From positions 12,349,167-12,413,166 of the forward strand of contig CM046295.1 of the NCBI GenBank assembly GCA_025267735.1: 64,000 nt of DNA, in the 5' to 3' direction. Origin of the DNA: Mactra quadrangularis. Taxonomy: Eukaryota > Mollusca > Bivalvia > Venerida > Mactridae. The notes beneath the pieces are model-generated. The model was not told the DNA's origin, ran no database searches, and saw nothing but the letters and a program-made list of their open reading frames with translations. Every line of letters starts with the position of its first letter. Positions within the stretch are counted from its first letter, which is position 1. This document shows positions 11,091-21,407 of this stretch, in pieces. A program made the translations under genes and the position numbers.

Positions 11091-11295
11091 TTCTCCTTCT
11101 CCTATTATAGATGATATCATTTTCAAGGACAGTAATTTAAGTTTGAACAAGACTAAGGTGTTTTCAATAAAAAAAAATCAATCTTTGCACCATAAATTGT
11201 ATTTTTTTAATAAAATAAAAATATACAAAAGTTTACAATATTGAAAATATCAGAATATCTATAAATATAGTGAACAATTAAAATAAAATACATAC

Positions 11296-11654
11296 TTGTG
11301 ATTTAGATTAAAGCAGACATTACATCCCACAACATTTTCACTTCGACAGTACATGTCAACCACCTTCATTGGATGATGCTGACACAACTCTGTCGGCACT
11401 GCAAGTAATTTATCTACAGCTGTGCTGGAAGATTGTTCACTGATGAAAGTATCCACCATAGTATGATCTTTCATAGCTTGAAAACTATTGTGATTCTCAA
11501 GACACTGTCCACAGAAATATTCATTACACACTGTACAATATTTAATAGATGGTTTATTTCTTCTATCCTTAGCACAACGTGTACAACACAGTTCATGGAA
11601 GCTGTCCCCAGCATTTAACTGAGAATAACTCAAATTGCGTCCTCCCTCTGCCAT
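11296..11654 (-). CDS. TRIM-like copy 1, exon 1: tandem B-box zinc fingers
   Basis: This encodes the N-terminal 119 residues plus two bases of a split codon. The start is the ATG of MAEGG. A frame-extending ATG at 11,687 exists, but copy 3 has an in-frame stop just upstream, so MAEGG is the conserved start. B-box 1 covers about residues 24-65, with zinc ligands in CCTRC, YCTVC and FCGQC and downstream histidines. B-box 2 begins about residue 90 (CQHHP, MYC, CNVC, NH) and is finished by exon 2. There is no RING finger, so ubiquitin-ligase activity is not expected from this protein alone. It ends at a GTATGT donor. Ten of 119 residues differ from copy 3, clustered in CLENHNSFQA. Confidence 0.85.
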
Positions 11655-11736
11655 GTTGAGTTGTGAAATAATATTACACACAAACATTGGTATCGAAGGA
11701 AGTGAGGTAATTAAATCACATGACGAATACAGTACC

Positions 11737-11743
11737 CTTTATA
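11737..11743 (-). promoter_or_regulatory. TATA-like promoter element, TRIM copy 1
   Basis: TATAAAG on the minus strand lies about 85 bases upstream of the MAEGG start. It is conserved with its surroundings at 46,177-46,183 before copy 3. A CATGTGATT E-box-like word and a GTCA half site lie between it and the start. The 64-bp minisatellite begins about 0.4 kb further upstream. Confidence 0.4.
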
Positions 11744-12123
11744 ATTTGTGTGAAAATATCCTGTTTTTAGAATAAATTTAATCTCGTTTACCCATTAAAA
11801 AAGAAAAAGATGGCCATCTGATTAAATTTCAGAATAAGCATTAATAGTATATAGTAAAATAGTATTAATCTCAAACTTTGTAACATGAATAATACTTAAT
11901 CGTAGTAACATTTTTGACGAAATACATAAAATATATTTTTGTCAATTTTTGTACAAGTCTCTACTTATCAAGTTACACACAATTCTATAGATCTGTATTT
12001 GCTTTTTCAAATTCATTTACCGCATCATTGAGCATATTCGTTTATTTTATAAATAAACTTTATAATAATTTTATATAATCATTGTGTATTATTAACTGCA
12101 TATAGCTAAAAGATATAATTATT

Positions 12124-12600
12124 GTCATAACGGTTTTGAGCCTGTTCTCAGTGAACTATATAATTATAAAACATGTGTATGTATAATAAGTTTCATGACG
12201 ATATTGAACATGTATTCAATGAATTATTTATTAAACATGTGTAGGTATAATACGATTCATGACGATATTGTCATTGTCCACAATGAACTATTTATGTGTT
12301 TATTTTATGTGTAGTTATATTAAGCTTCATGACCGTTTTAAACCTGTCCTCAATGAACTATATATCAACCATGTGTAGGAATTATAAGCTTCCTGACGAT
12401 ATTGAGCATGTCCTCAATGAACTATATATCAACCATGTTTAGGTATTATCAGCTTCATGACGATATTGAACCTGTCCTCAATGAACTTAATATCAACCAT
12501 GTGCAGGTATAATAAGCTTCATGACGATATGGAACCTGTCCTTCATGAACTATATATCAAACATGTTTAGGTATTATAAACTTCATCGTTGTATAAATAT
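12124..12600. repeat. 64-bp minisatellite upstream of TRIM copy 1, about 7 units
   Basis: Degenerate units carry the landmarks CTCAATGAACTATATATCAA, CATGTGTAGGTATTATAAGC and TTCATGACGATATTGAACCT. The matching array before copy 3 (46,552-47,458) has about 14 more regular units. The arrays end at the same flanking sequence (GTATAAATATATAACCACAG), so they are orthologous in position and differ by expansion or contraction. Confidence 0.9.
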
Positions 12601-13129
12601 ATAACCACAGGTTTATATTAAACATACACAGGTTTGAGGTCTACACATCTTGCTTAATAAGTTCAACGTTTACAAAATATTTAACTTTTAAATGGATTTC
12701 ATCCTGTAAGTATGTCGTATAAGCTGTATTTGGTCACATTAAATTGTGGCATGGTTGTATATACATTTCACCATATCTTCAAACGGCATCCATCACTAGT
12801 ATCAAAACAACAACTAATACATTGCCTAGTTTATTGAGTTTTCTACTATATTATATATGATAATATACCTTTCTATAAAGGGTTTTCATTGAACACAAAT
12901 CAAGTGCATGTATGATTTGTCAAGTAGCTAAGCTTCTACGGACAGCATATCAATAGTTATCCCTGAATATCTTCCGACGATTGCTCCCAATGCTGGACTT
13001 ATCTGAAAAAACTATACTAGTAAACTATTTAGAATGTTAAGGTTACGGGCTCAACCCCAATACATGGAAGTTGGTTTGATTTGCACCGGGGCCATTATGT
13101 GTTAACATACAGTACATACAATTCAAAGT
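12601..13129. other. Non-coding spacer, matches 47,459-48,007
   Basis: It aligns with unit B with frequent small differences. A possible tRNA-like scrap occurs near 13,035-13,080. No coding potential is seen. Confidence 0.45.
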
Positions 13130-14235
13130 TTCTTTGGCTACCCATAGGATTGCGAATCTTATGTCATGTACTCGAACCACATATGGGCGATTATTCTTTC
13201 CATGAAAATTAATAAATCCTACATATTGATGTTTTCACCTTTTATTGCCATTGGATATACATTTTAAGATAAAAATAATGTTGTTCATATACTTAAAGCC
13301 ACTAGACGAAGACAAAATCTTTATCATCAATCTAAAAACAAGTAATACTATCTAAAAAAAATATAGAATATAATCGTCTTGGGATTAAAATAACTCTCTC
13401 AAGCGAGTTCCCTTGTAAAAAATATCAGTTTCTTATAAAAGTGGGGTACTTTTATAACATGCAAATTAGACTACGGAGATACTCTCTCAGCCAATCAAAT
13501 TGCTTGAAAGTGTTTGATAAAAGTTACACGACTCTGTTAAGTGTTGGATATATCGCATAGTTTTCCAGTGATTTACTCGAGAAACCAGTGCGTGTAAGTT
13601 TTGAGTTCGCAAATATCAAAACTGATGCTAAAAAGAAACGTCTCATTTCAACTAGGTACATAATTTTCATGATCAGAATAACAAGAGAAAACATTAATGT
13701 TGTTAGCCTTTGAAAAGTTCTTGGTGAGTGCGCAACGTGAGGTCCGTCGTTTTATTTTGATATCAATAGTATTCAGTATTCCAAATTACTCGAAAAATTG
13801 CAATAGTTTGAAAAAAGTGACCGGTTTCTTACTTCTTTGTCGTAAGATGTTTTTAGAAAAGTGTTCTGTGCGCTCTATTGATTTTTTTGGCGCGTAACGT
13901 CACGATATAAAGATTGACTTTACGCCAGGTTTCACTTTGTTATTTCAATTTTTAAAAAAACGGCTCATAATGTGAACGTCCAAAGATTTTCATTTTCAAA
14001 ATTCCTGAAGAAGGCTTCTTAAAGCCGAAAATTTTAAGAAAGAGTATTTTATTAAGTATATGGATTTATCTTTCTTCCCTTCGGAGGAATGTAACAAGGA
14101 TAATATTGTTCAATTTATATTATTTTCTTTTCCCCAACATTTATAATACCAGTGTTTACTTTGCCTTGATCTATAATTTGTTTGATGACATTTATGGTAA
14201 TATAAGTTGTATTCTTGAAATGAACAATATTCAAT
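13130..14235 (-). pseudogene. Disrupted relative of the 109-residue frame at 48,008
   Basis: Read on the minus strand, 14,130-14,235 encodes a peptide with VNTGIINVGEKK. It aligns in frame with NTGVINVGGKK of the unit B frame and with a third relative near 50,700-50,780. The remaining part (13,130-13,270) matches the C-terminal half of the unit B frame but has several stops and a frame change. About 0.85 kb of unrelated sequence (roughly 13,275-14,125) replaces the middle. The family is not recognised. This is either a pseudogene fragment or a repeat whose frame is fortuitously open in unit B. Confidence 0.35.
13275..14125 (+). mobile_element. Unit A-specific insertion, possible Penelope-like end
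   Basis: This segment has no counterpart in unit B, where about 130 different bases occupy the same place. Near 14,005-14,035 it has CCTGAAGAAGGC, a short spacer, then GCCGAAA. That hairpin-plus-GAAA arrangement recurs at the ends of Penelope-like elements. A reverse transcriptase is not visible; the longest frame is 66 codons (13,697-13,897). Boundaries are approximate and I found no clear target duplication. Confidence 0.4.
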
Positions 14236-14610
14236 TTTAGTTTTGTAAAGCGTTCGTCTTAACAAATAGATAATGAATAGATAAAGACCTACTCTGAGGT
14301 ATTGAAGAAATTAGTAAAAGTGTCTTTTGCTATATTGCATGTGTGTATTGTAAAAGTTCTCCTCGAGTTGATATTATGTTTTTATTCGATTGAATTTAAT
14401 TTATAAGTAAATTATGATCAATAAATTGTTTTATTTTGTATAACTTTACGTTTGTCAAAAGTGATTGTAGCGGAATGCAATTATCCTACTCCAGTATAAT
14501 TCAATGGTTTTACTTTATAGTTAGGAATTTCGTTTTAACGTACAACAATGTTACCAATGACTTTAAATGTGAATTGAAACATGGAATTATATTTTAACAT
14601 AAGCTTAGTC

Positions 14611-14890
14611 AAAAGAACGACAGGCTACACGCAACACTTTAAATTTATATCCCTTAGGGTATTCTGGTTGAATTCAATACGAGGTGGTTAAATTATCTTA
14701 TGAAAATTTGACAGTTATGGCAATTTTCTTTCATCATTTAAATACATCAGGAAGTTGTCGGTATTTTGGAAATGTATATATGAACTGGTAATAAACAATA
14801 ATCCAGCAAGTTAGGTTCTGTAAGCTGATGGACGTAAAATGACCTAAATTTGTGTTGACTCACTATTAATCTTAACCAACATTACCTAAC
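14611..14890 (+). repeat. SINE family 1, diverged (unit A upstream)
   Basis: It carries the landmarks CAGGCTACACGCAAC, a degenerate B-box in CTGGTTGAATTC, TGAAAATTTGACAGTTATGG and a TTTGTGTTGACTCAC end. Related copies at 48,700-49,005 and 51,131-51,430 show the same order. Confidence 0.55.
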
Positions 14891-16079
14891 ACATGAAATA
14901 AAACATTATAGACTACTTAAGCACAATATGCTTGTTTTATATGTATCTTTTGTTATTTCATAGTTTTATTCTTCTTTTTCTTTTTTTATTTAGAAAAAAT
15001 AAAAAGTATGTTTTTTCTGGAGAGGTAGTTTTCAAAAATAAAAATTATATAGTCTAAATATATATTGAGTCAAACCCAACTAAATGGTAGCTTTATTTTA
15101 CTTCAAAGAAGTCGAAAAATATTACCTGCATCGAGTGATGTTTTTATTATATAAATGTGTATTTAGACGTAGTGAACTTTCAGCAGGAGTGTTCCTCTAA
15201 AATCATATAGGTATTGAGTTTTATATTTTCGTGAACTCTAACTAACAAAAGGGTATATGTTAGTGCTATACAGACTGCACTATGCACTCAACATTTATCA
15301 TGTAAACCTGTACGCAATCTACTGTAAGGCGAGCAATTATTAAAAGCCATGTCTTTGAACTATTACCGAAAGTATTTACACTGTTAAATAATTATATATG
15401 CAACTTATTTGAATCCAGTTCATTACATATATATAGTCTTAAAATATAAAACAAGTAACATAACTTTAAGTACGTTTTAAAGAAATTGAATATATTTAAC
15501 TGTGATAATATATTTATTCTATAATAAAGCTTTGTAAAACAGAATAAAAACGTAAGATTTCTTTTCATTTGATTTCTAAGAGTTCCATTCAAATCATAGA
15601 TAGATAAACACTTAACTTATACCAAACTTTAAATATTTAAAGCAAAATATAACACGAATAATGACACAAGTAGAAATATGAATAAAATAAATAGGTAGTG
15701 ATTAATTTAAATAGTATAACACAAGTATAGTTAAATCTGGAATGAAGTCATTTTTATTACGAAATAAGTCATAACATATTGGATATCTTATCACCTTTTA
15801 TATGAAGAATTTATCAAAATAGTACAAAAAGGCAACATTGTATAAATTTGTTTATTCAAACTACTACTATGATGAAATAAAATAGAAGATTTTCAAACTG
15901 TTGTTTTCTCTTGTTCTCTCTAATATGTCTATATATAGCATTTGCTTGAGTTGATTGTTGTCTTACAAACCTTAGACACGGTAAGTAGAGTAGAGCTTCT
16001 GACTTGCTCGTAGAAGATCAGAAGTTCAAGTACTGTGTCGTATACTTAACGTTTACATCTCTAACAGATGATGAAAGAC
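14891..16079. other. Non-coding distal part of unit A
   Basis: It matches 49,006-49,720 and then 52,230-53,610 of unit B in blocks, and 130-430 at the window start. Unit B has extra sequence in between, including a relative of this upstream block at 50,690-52,230. No gene is seen. A 66-codon minus frame at 15,392-15,592 is not supported. Confidence 0.5.
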
Positions 16080-17183
16080 AAGTCTTGTAAACTATAGCTA
16101 TAAGTTATATGATAAAGTAAGACTTATAGACTATAGCTATAAAATATAGGATAAAGTTAGACTTGTAAACTATAGCTATAAGTTATAGGATAAAGTAAGA
16201 CTTATAGACTATAGCTATAAGTTATAGGATAAAGTTAGACTTGTAAACTATAGCAATAGGATTAAGTGTGACTTGCAGACTATAGCTATAAGTTATAGGA
16301 TAAAGTAAGTCTTGTAAACTATTGCTATAAGTTATAGGATAAAGTAAGACGTGTAAACTATAGCTATAAGTTATAGGATAAAGTAAGACTTGTAAACTAT
16401 AGCTATAAGTTATAGAATAAAGTAAGACTTGTGAACTATAGCTATGAGTTATAGGATAAAGTAAGACTTGTAAACTATAGCTATAAGTAATACGATGAAG
16501 TAAGTCTTATAAACTATAGCTATAAGTTATAGAATAAAGTAAGACTTGTGAACTATAGCTATAAGTTATAGGATAAAGTAAGACTTGTTAACTATAGCTA
16601 TAAGTTATAGGATAAAGTAAGACTTGTGAACTATAGCTATAAGTTATAGGATAAAGTAAGTCTTTTGTAGACTATAGCTATAAGTTATAGGATAAAGTAA
16701 GACTTGTGAACTATAGCTATAAGTTATAGGATAAAGTAAGTCTTTTGTAGACTATAGCTATAAGTTATAGGATAAAGTAATTCTTGTAAACTATAGCTAA
16801 AAGTTATAGAATAAAGTAAGACTTGTAACTTTTAGCTATAAGTTCTATGATAAAGTAAGACTTGTAGACTATAGCTATAAGTTATAGGATAAAGTAATTC
16901 TTGTAAACTATAGCTAAAAGTTATAGAATAAAGTAAGACTTGTAAACTATATCTATAAGTTATATGATAAAGTAAGACTTGTAAACTATAGCAATTAGTT
17001 ATAGGATAAAGTGAGACTTGTAAACAATAGCTAAAAGTTATAGAATAAAGTAAGACTTGTGAACTATAGCTAAAAGTTATAGAATAAAGTAAGACTTGTA
17101 AACTATAGCTATAAGTTATATGATAAAGTAAGACTTGTAAACTATAGCTATAAGTTATATGATAAAGTAAGACTTGTAAACTA
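16080..17183. repeat. 39-bp minisatellite, about 28 copies
   Basis: Tandem units of about 39 bp are built on CTTGTAAACTATAGCTATAA, with some units shortened or carrying substitutions. Because 39 is a multiple of three, long frames stay open; the 119-codon minus frame at 16,832-17,191 is a 13-residue periodic translation of the array and not a gene. The relatives at 434-602 and 53,614-53,670 are much shorter. Confidence 0.95.
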
Positions 17184-18359
17184 CAGCACACACGTATTAA
17201 TCAATTTAGTGTGACTGATTAAATAAAGATCCTCAATCACTATAACTGCTGAAAATATGGGGGGGGCTTCCCCCCTAGCCCCTTCCTACAGGCCTGAATA
17301 ATATGTAATAAACTATTAATTTTGAGACTTTTTATGGAACAGTTTCTCAGCATCTTATAACATGTGTTGTATTTTATTTATTTCAGGTAAAGAAGAAAGC
17401 CGAGTAACAAAGATATATACTATACGAGCAATGAGACTTATTGAACTTTGTTATATATCTTTAAATCAACAATCTGTTGTAAAATATACTGTATTTATAA
17501 AGAATATTCTTCGGTTTTGTTGTAAAAAATGAAAATCTCGTTTTCAGAGTTCACAAGTTGAAGATAAGCATATCTAATTCTAAAACTAACGAATTCTTTG
17601 TTCCTTTTTGCTAAATAATGTGTCTTGTTAGTGCATTGCAATCAAATATAACGTGGCGTCATTTTATCTCCAAGATGACGTCATAAATTTACATTCTATT
17701 AGTAAGCTCAGAAATAATGTTTTCACGAGCGGTATAGCAGTATCAACTGTAGTTTGTTTTTAGCATATGGAACTATAAGATTTTTAGAATTAAACTCAAT
17801 CTCCGCAAGCCAATAACCTTTAGAACACGGTCATCGGATCTCCTGAAATCACCCAGGCTGTCACGTTCAGATTATCTTAGTACCATCTATGTGTCGACTA
17901 ATTAATGAGTTGCATTTATTTAGACAAATCACTATAAAAGAACATCAGAACTTTGTTTTTTTTCCTATTGTTTTGATCTGATATTTTAGCATTTATGTCG
18001 TTGCGTGTTATTCATACTTGGATGTAGAACCATGCGTTATTTTAGCCGGACTGTGATTGGACAATTCATTGTAAGTTGCGTCATAAAAATGTAATAAATA
18101 AGTTCCGCTGAACATGACCCGTACTGCTATCTTATCTCCCTTTATGTAATATATAGTAACTCTTGTGTATACAATATCATTAAAATGAATACATGTATAT
18201 TTAATATAGTTATTTCCCTTCAATTGATACAATTGGAAAGTATTATTCAATCAGCCATTTCCCTACATGACAAGAAAACCTGGTTTTGGAACAAAACCCT
18301 TCCACTTTTTTGTCCAACTTCTATGACATGCTCTTGATGCAGGTTGTTAAAATCGTTGT
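17184..18359. other. Junction of unit A and the diverged copy-2 unit
   Basis: From 17,184 to about 17,830 I see no match elsewhere in the window. It includes a G8 tract with a C6 partner near 17,260 and a TGACGTCA word near 17,681. From about 17,880 it resembles 3,600-4,070 and its relatives, marking the start of the diverged unit. No supported coding sequence. Confidence 0.5.
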
Positions 18360-18650
18360 GTGTCAAGGTCGTAACGCAGTTGGTAACACAATGGAACTTC
18401 TAACATATTTTCCTGAATGTAATACAGGTTCGAAGCCTGTTTGATTATAACTGTCTATTAAATTTTGAATGTACTCTCGATTTTCCTACATTCATATATT
18501 TGAAAGTACATAGCAAAGTTGTCGGTCCGTGTAGGTTAGTACCAGTTATAGACAAATGTCCTGTATTTAATGTAGGTTAGCTGGTCGCAGTAAGAAAGAC
18601 CAAAATTGTGTTGACACAGCGTATAAACCAGCACAACAAAAATATGGTAT
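18360..18650 (+). repeat. SINE family 1, copy-2 unit
   Basis: The A-box region GTAACGCAGTTGGTAACAC and B-box GGTTCGAAGCC are well preserved. The body has GTTATAGACAAATGTCC and ends near AATTGTGTTGACACAGCGT. It lies at the same relative place as the unit A, B and C copies but is more diverged. Confidence 0.75.
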
Positions 18651-18737
18651 TGTGTATGGTTCCTGGTTATTTTTATGACTTAACAGAAATAGTAACAGAA
18701 AGAAGTTATAATTTGTTGCAAATACATCAATGATAAA

Positions 18738-18885
18738 GAAACGGGTGTGGCCTAGTGGTTACGAAGTTGTGTTAGTGATTGAATAGTCAGCCTTGCGTTG
18801 GTTCGAATCCCATCCAAAACCTACCCCATTGTTTCCTTGTGCTGAAAGCTTTTTACCTCTAGCTCAGCCCAGATAATTACTTGAA
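18738..18885 (+). repeat. SINE family 2, copy-2 unit
   Basis: It has GGGTGTGGCCTAGTGGTTAC, a GGTTCGAATCCC B-box, and TTTTTACCTCTAGCTCAG downstream. It occupies the same relative position as in units A, B and C, so it is an ancient insertion carried by the duplications. Confidence 0.75.
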
Positions 18886-19182
18886 AGTGATAATATATTA
18901 TGTAAAATGTAAAAAGGTTAGTCACAATTGAGCTTAAATAATTGAAAACTAAAAGTTCATATCAATATTATTAAAAAGTAAAGAGATAAAAAGCTGCATT
19001 AATGTGTATATGCCAAAACTTTTGGAGCTCAATCATGACATTATTTTAAATTATGAAATTATGAAACTCTGTCATACAATTGCTAAAATTGCTAACAATA
19101 ATATAGTAAGAAATACATGTTGCTATAAAAGTCAATTCATATCACGTAAATGTATCATGTTAACTTTGGAGACCATAAAAAG

Positions 19183-19505
19183 TCACCCGGCTAGCTAAGT
19201 TGGTAGCACGCAAGTTTACTGATCGAGGGGTCGTGGGTTCGATTCCCAGGAGTGGAATACTTTCGTAGAGCTTGGTCATGAAATTATTTCTTTGGTTATT
19301 CTCCCTCCTACCATTGAGTTTCAATTATGAAGGACAGTTGTTAGTCACTGACGAAAGTACGCGCTTAGTAGTTGGCTAACAGCTAAATGTCTAGATTTAG
19401 CCTTTCCATGAGGAGTAAGTAGGTTGACTGATCGCCATTATATGACCTACACAATGTGTTGCTACGGCGTTAAACTCATCAAACAAACAAAAACAAACAA
19501 AACAA
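19183..19505 (+). repeat. SINE family 3 (tRNA-derived)
   Basis: It has a strong A-box (TAGCTAAGTTGGTAGCACG) and B-box (GGGTTCGATTCCC). A body follows with TTGGTCATGAAATTATTTCT and GGACAGTTGTTAGTCACTGA, then GTGTTGCTACGGCGTTAAAC and a CAAA-rich tail. The intact-ended relative at 31,598-31,830 is shorter by an internal block. It interrupts the copy-2 unit and is absent from units A, B and C at this place. Confidence 0.85.
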
Positions 19506-19971
19506 TACAAAGCTGTTGTCAATGGGGTTTAAAGACAAGGGAACCATTAAGGTAAGGTCGTAAGACAACATCATAATTTGTAACATATTGTGTACTATGT
19601 AAAAATGGAATAAATTAAATGTCAAATATAATCAGATTTTATTACATTTATTTTTTTCTTATCTACACATTTACACATGCATTTTAAGTAACACATATAT
19701 CTATAATAAACAACACTTTACACAATCAATAAAGCAGGTTTCACATCAAGTATAAGGTCATCGCGATAATATATTTTAACAAATAGCGGGCGGGTGGCAC
19801 ACAATATCTTCCTGAGTCATTCATACGAACTCCCTACCCCTTAGACATCACAATTATTGTAACATATATATTCTGTTTGCAATATGGATGCGAGCTTTTG
19901 GTTTGAATTGCGGCTGTAAACACGAAAAAAGGGTGTATCTCTGAGTAAATAAAGACAGGTATCTTACTTAA

Positions 19972-20511
19972 TATAGTAAGATTTCTTTCACCTTACGAAG
20001 GTCAAAGTGCATTAAATATTCATGAAGAATGTCCCAATGCGGTGAACAATTGTGCAATACAATACTTGCAAGCGTTAATTACATATACTTTGGCGCATCT
20101 CACTTACTGATATCCTTAGCCCATTGGTAACGCGTCGGCCGTCAGACCTAAAGGTTTAAGGTTCATATCCAAGTAGCATACTATTTTTTCACACTAAAAC
20201 CTTGCTACATGTTTTTCATCTTATTTATAACTTGGTGTAAGTATTATATAAATTATCAAAAATTTTCTCCCTCGTGAATCTCGTGCACACAAAGAGTGTA
20301 TATAACGACCCGTATGTCTTTAAAGTGTTAGTTAGGTCATCATGTCTGAAACGTGTAAGCACGCGAAAAATTGTCAAAAATGTAAAGAAATTATCTATAA
20401 TGTTGCTCAATTCTTTTAAATCGGGTGTATAAACCTCTTTTATAATGGTTTAGCCCATATTTACAAAGGTAAGCGCCGTGACCTTCGTAAGGTGAAAGAA
20501 ATCTTACTATA
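19972..20511. mobile_element. 540-bp TIR element with perfect 33-bp inverted ends
   Basis: The left end starts TATAGTAAGATTTCTTTCAC and runs to 20,004. The right end 20,479-20,511 is its exact reverse complement over 33 bases. The outermost TA on each side fits a TA target duplication, so the element proper would be 19,974-20,509. The interior has no transposase frame. It includes a tRNA-like segment near 20,108-20,165 (AGCCCATTGGTAACGCG and GGTTCATATCC). Confidence 0.9.
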
Positions 20512-21353
20512 CCAGCAAAGTAAAAACATTAACATGCATTAAACCTCTCACACTATGATAATAGAACAAGTGTATATAAAATCAATGAAACACTAAGAAA
20601 AATCATGTATTGAAATAACATGATAATCACAATATACTTGTGTCAATAATTTGTTTACAATACATATTCAATTTTATGAATAATATCATAACATGTAAAT
20701 ACTACAGTAACATTTTACTATTTGGACGACCATGATCAATACAATATCGTTTGATTTTTGACAACTTTTTCATCCCCATACTTAATTGGAGAAAATAAGA
20801 TCCCTATAAGAGATCCATTCTGCTATAAGGACTATTGATTTTGATGGTATTAATAGTGGAACTTTACTGTATATCATTCATCAACTGTATATAATGTAAT
20901 ATTACATTTTATAAATATTTATTATTTACATAGTAATCTCATTTAGTAATAATATACTGCAAAACATATTTTCTCCCATTCTGGTATAAGATCTGATTTT
21001 TTCAAAGGAGCTATGAAAACATATATTCAGTTAGAAAGTATAACATTTAAATTGTATCACATCAATCAAAGAGACATGTTTATACATTGTAGTTAGTAAT
21101 ACTAGTTTAAGAATTTCTTAACCATGTGAGATTGATCAATAAATAAACACGTTGGAGATAAAAATAATATCTAATATTTATGACGTCACTATAAACATTT
21201 AACGCCTTATTTATTTTAAACCCTAAGACGAGTTTCCTATTTAAACCCTTTACATTGTCGCATAAGGAATAAGAACATCTTTGCAGGCAGACAACTATAT
21301 ATAATGAAACACTCTGGATCAGGTGAAATATAAGTGGAGTGTTCAGTGTGGTT
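20512..21353. other. Non-coding region 3' of TRIM copy 2
   Basis: It is a diverged match to the regions just 3' of the other TRIM copies (for example 6,500-7,298). Shared words include GGAACTTTACTGTATATCAT and a TATCACA run. No coding sequence is seen. Confidence 0.5.
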
Positions 21354-21359
21354 TTTATT
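21354..21359 (-). promoter_or_regulatory. Candidate polyadenylation signal, TRIM copy 2
   Basis: AATAAA on the minus strand about 50 bases past the exon 2 stop. Its position is slightly different from the other copies. Weak on its own in AT-rich sequence. Confidence 0.3.
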
Positions 21360-21407
21360 CACTTAAACTTACATTGTATTTGAATATGCATTTGTATTAT
21401 ATGGATG

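Larger units (their letters stand above)
8836..11295 (-). other. Intron of TRIM copy 1
   Basis: A GTATGT donor at 11,295-11,290 and a TTTTTTCAG acceptor at 8,836 bound a 2.46-kb intron. It contains a TIR element (9,690-10,146) and a tRNA-like fragment (about 11,016-11,090). Aligned by eye with the copy 3 intron (43,279-45,735), the part from about 9,180 to 10,740 differs at only a handful of positions. The 120 bases next to exon 2 differ at roughly ten. A 78-codon frame at 9,195-9,431 is conserved simply because the whole intron is. Confidence 0.8.

Noticed and set aside
16832..17191. 119-codon minus frame with a 13-residue repeat
   Set aside because: It is a translation of the 39-bp minisatellite, which keeps frames open because its unit is a multiple of three.
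17240..17290. G8/C6 tract as a possible G-quadruplex or terminator
   Set aside because: There is only one long G run and no set of four tracts. It is probably a simple slippage product.
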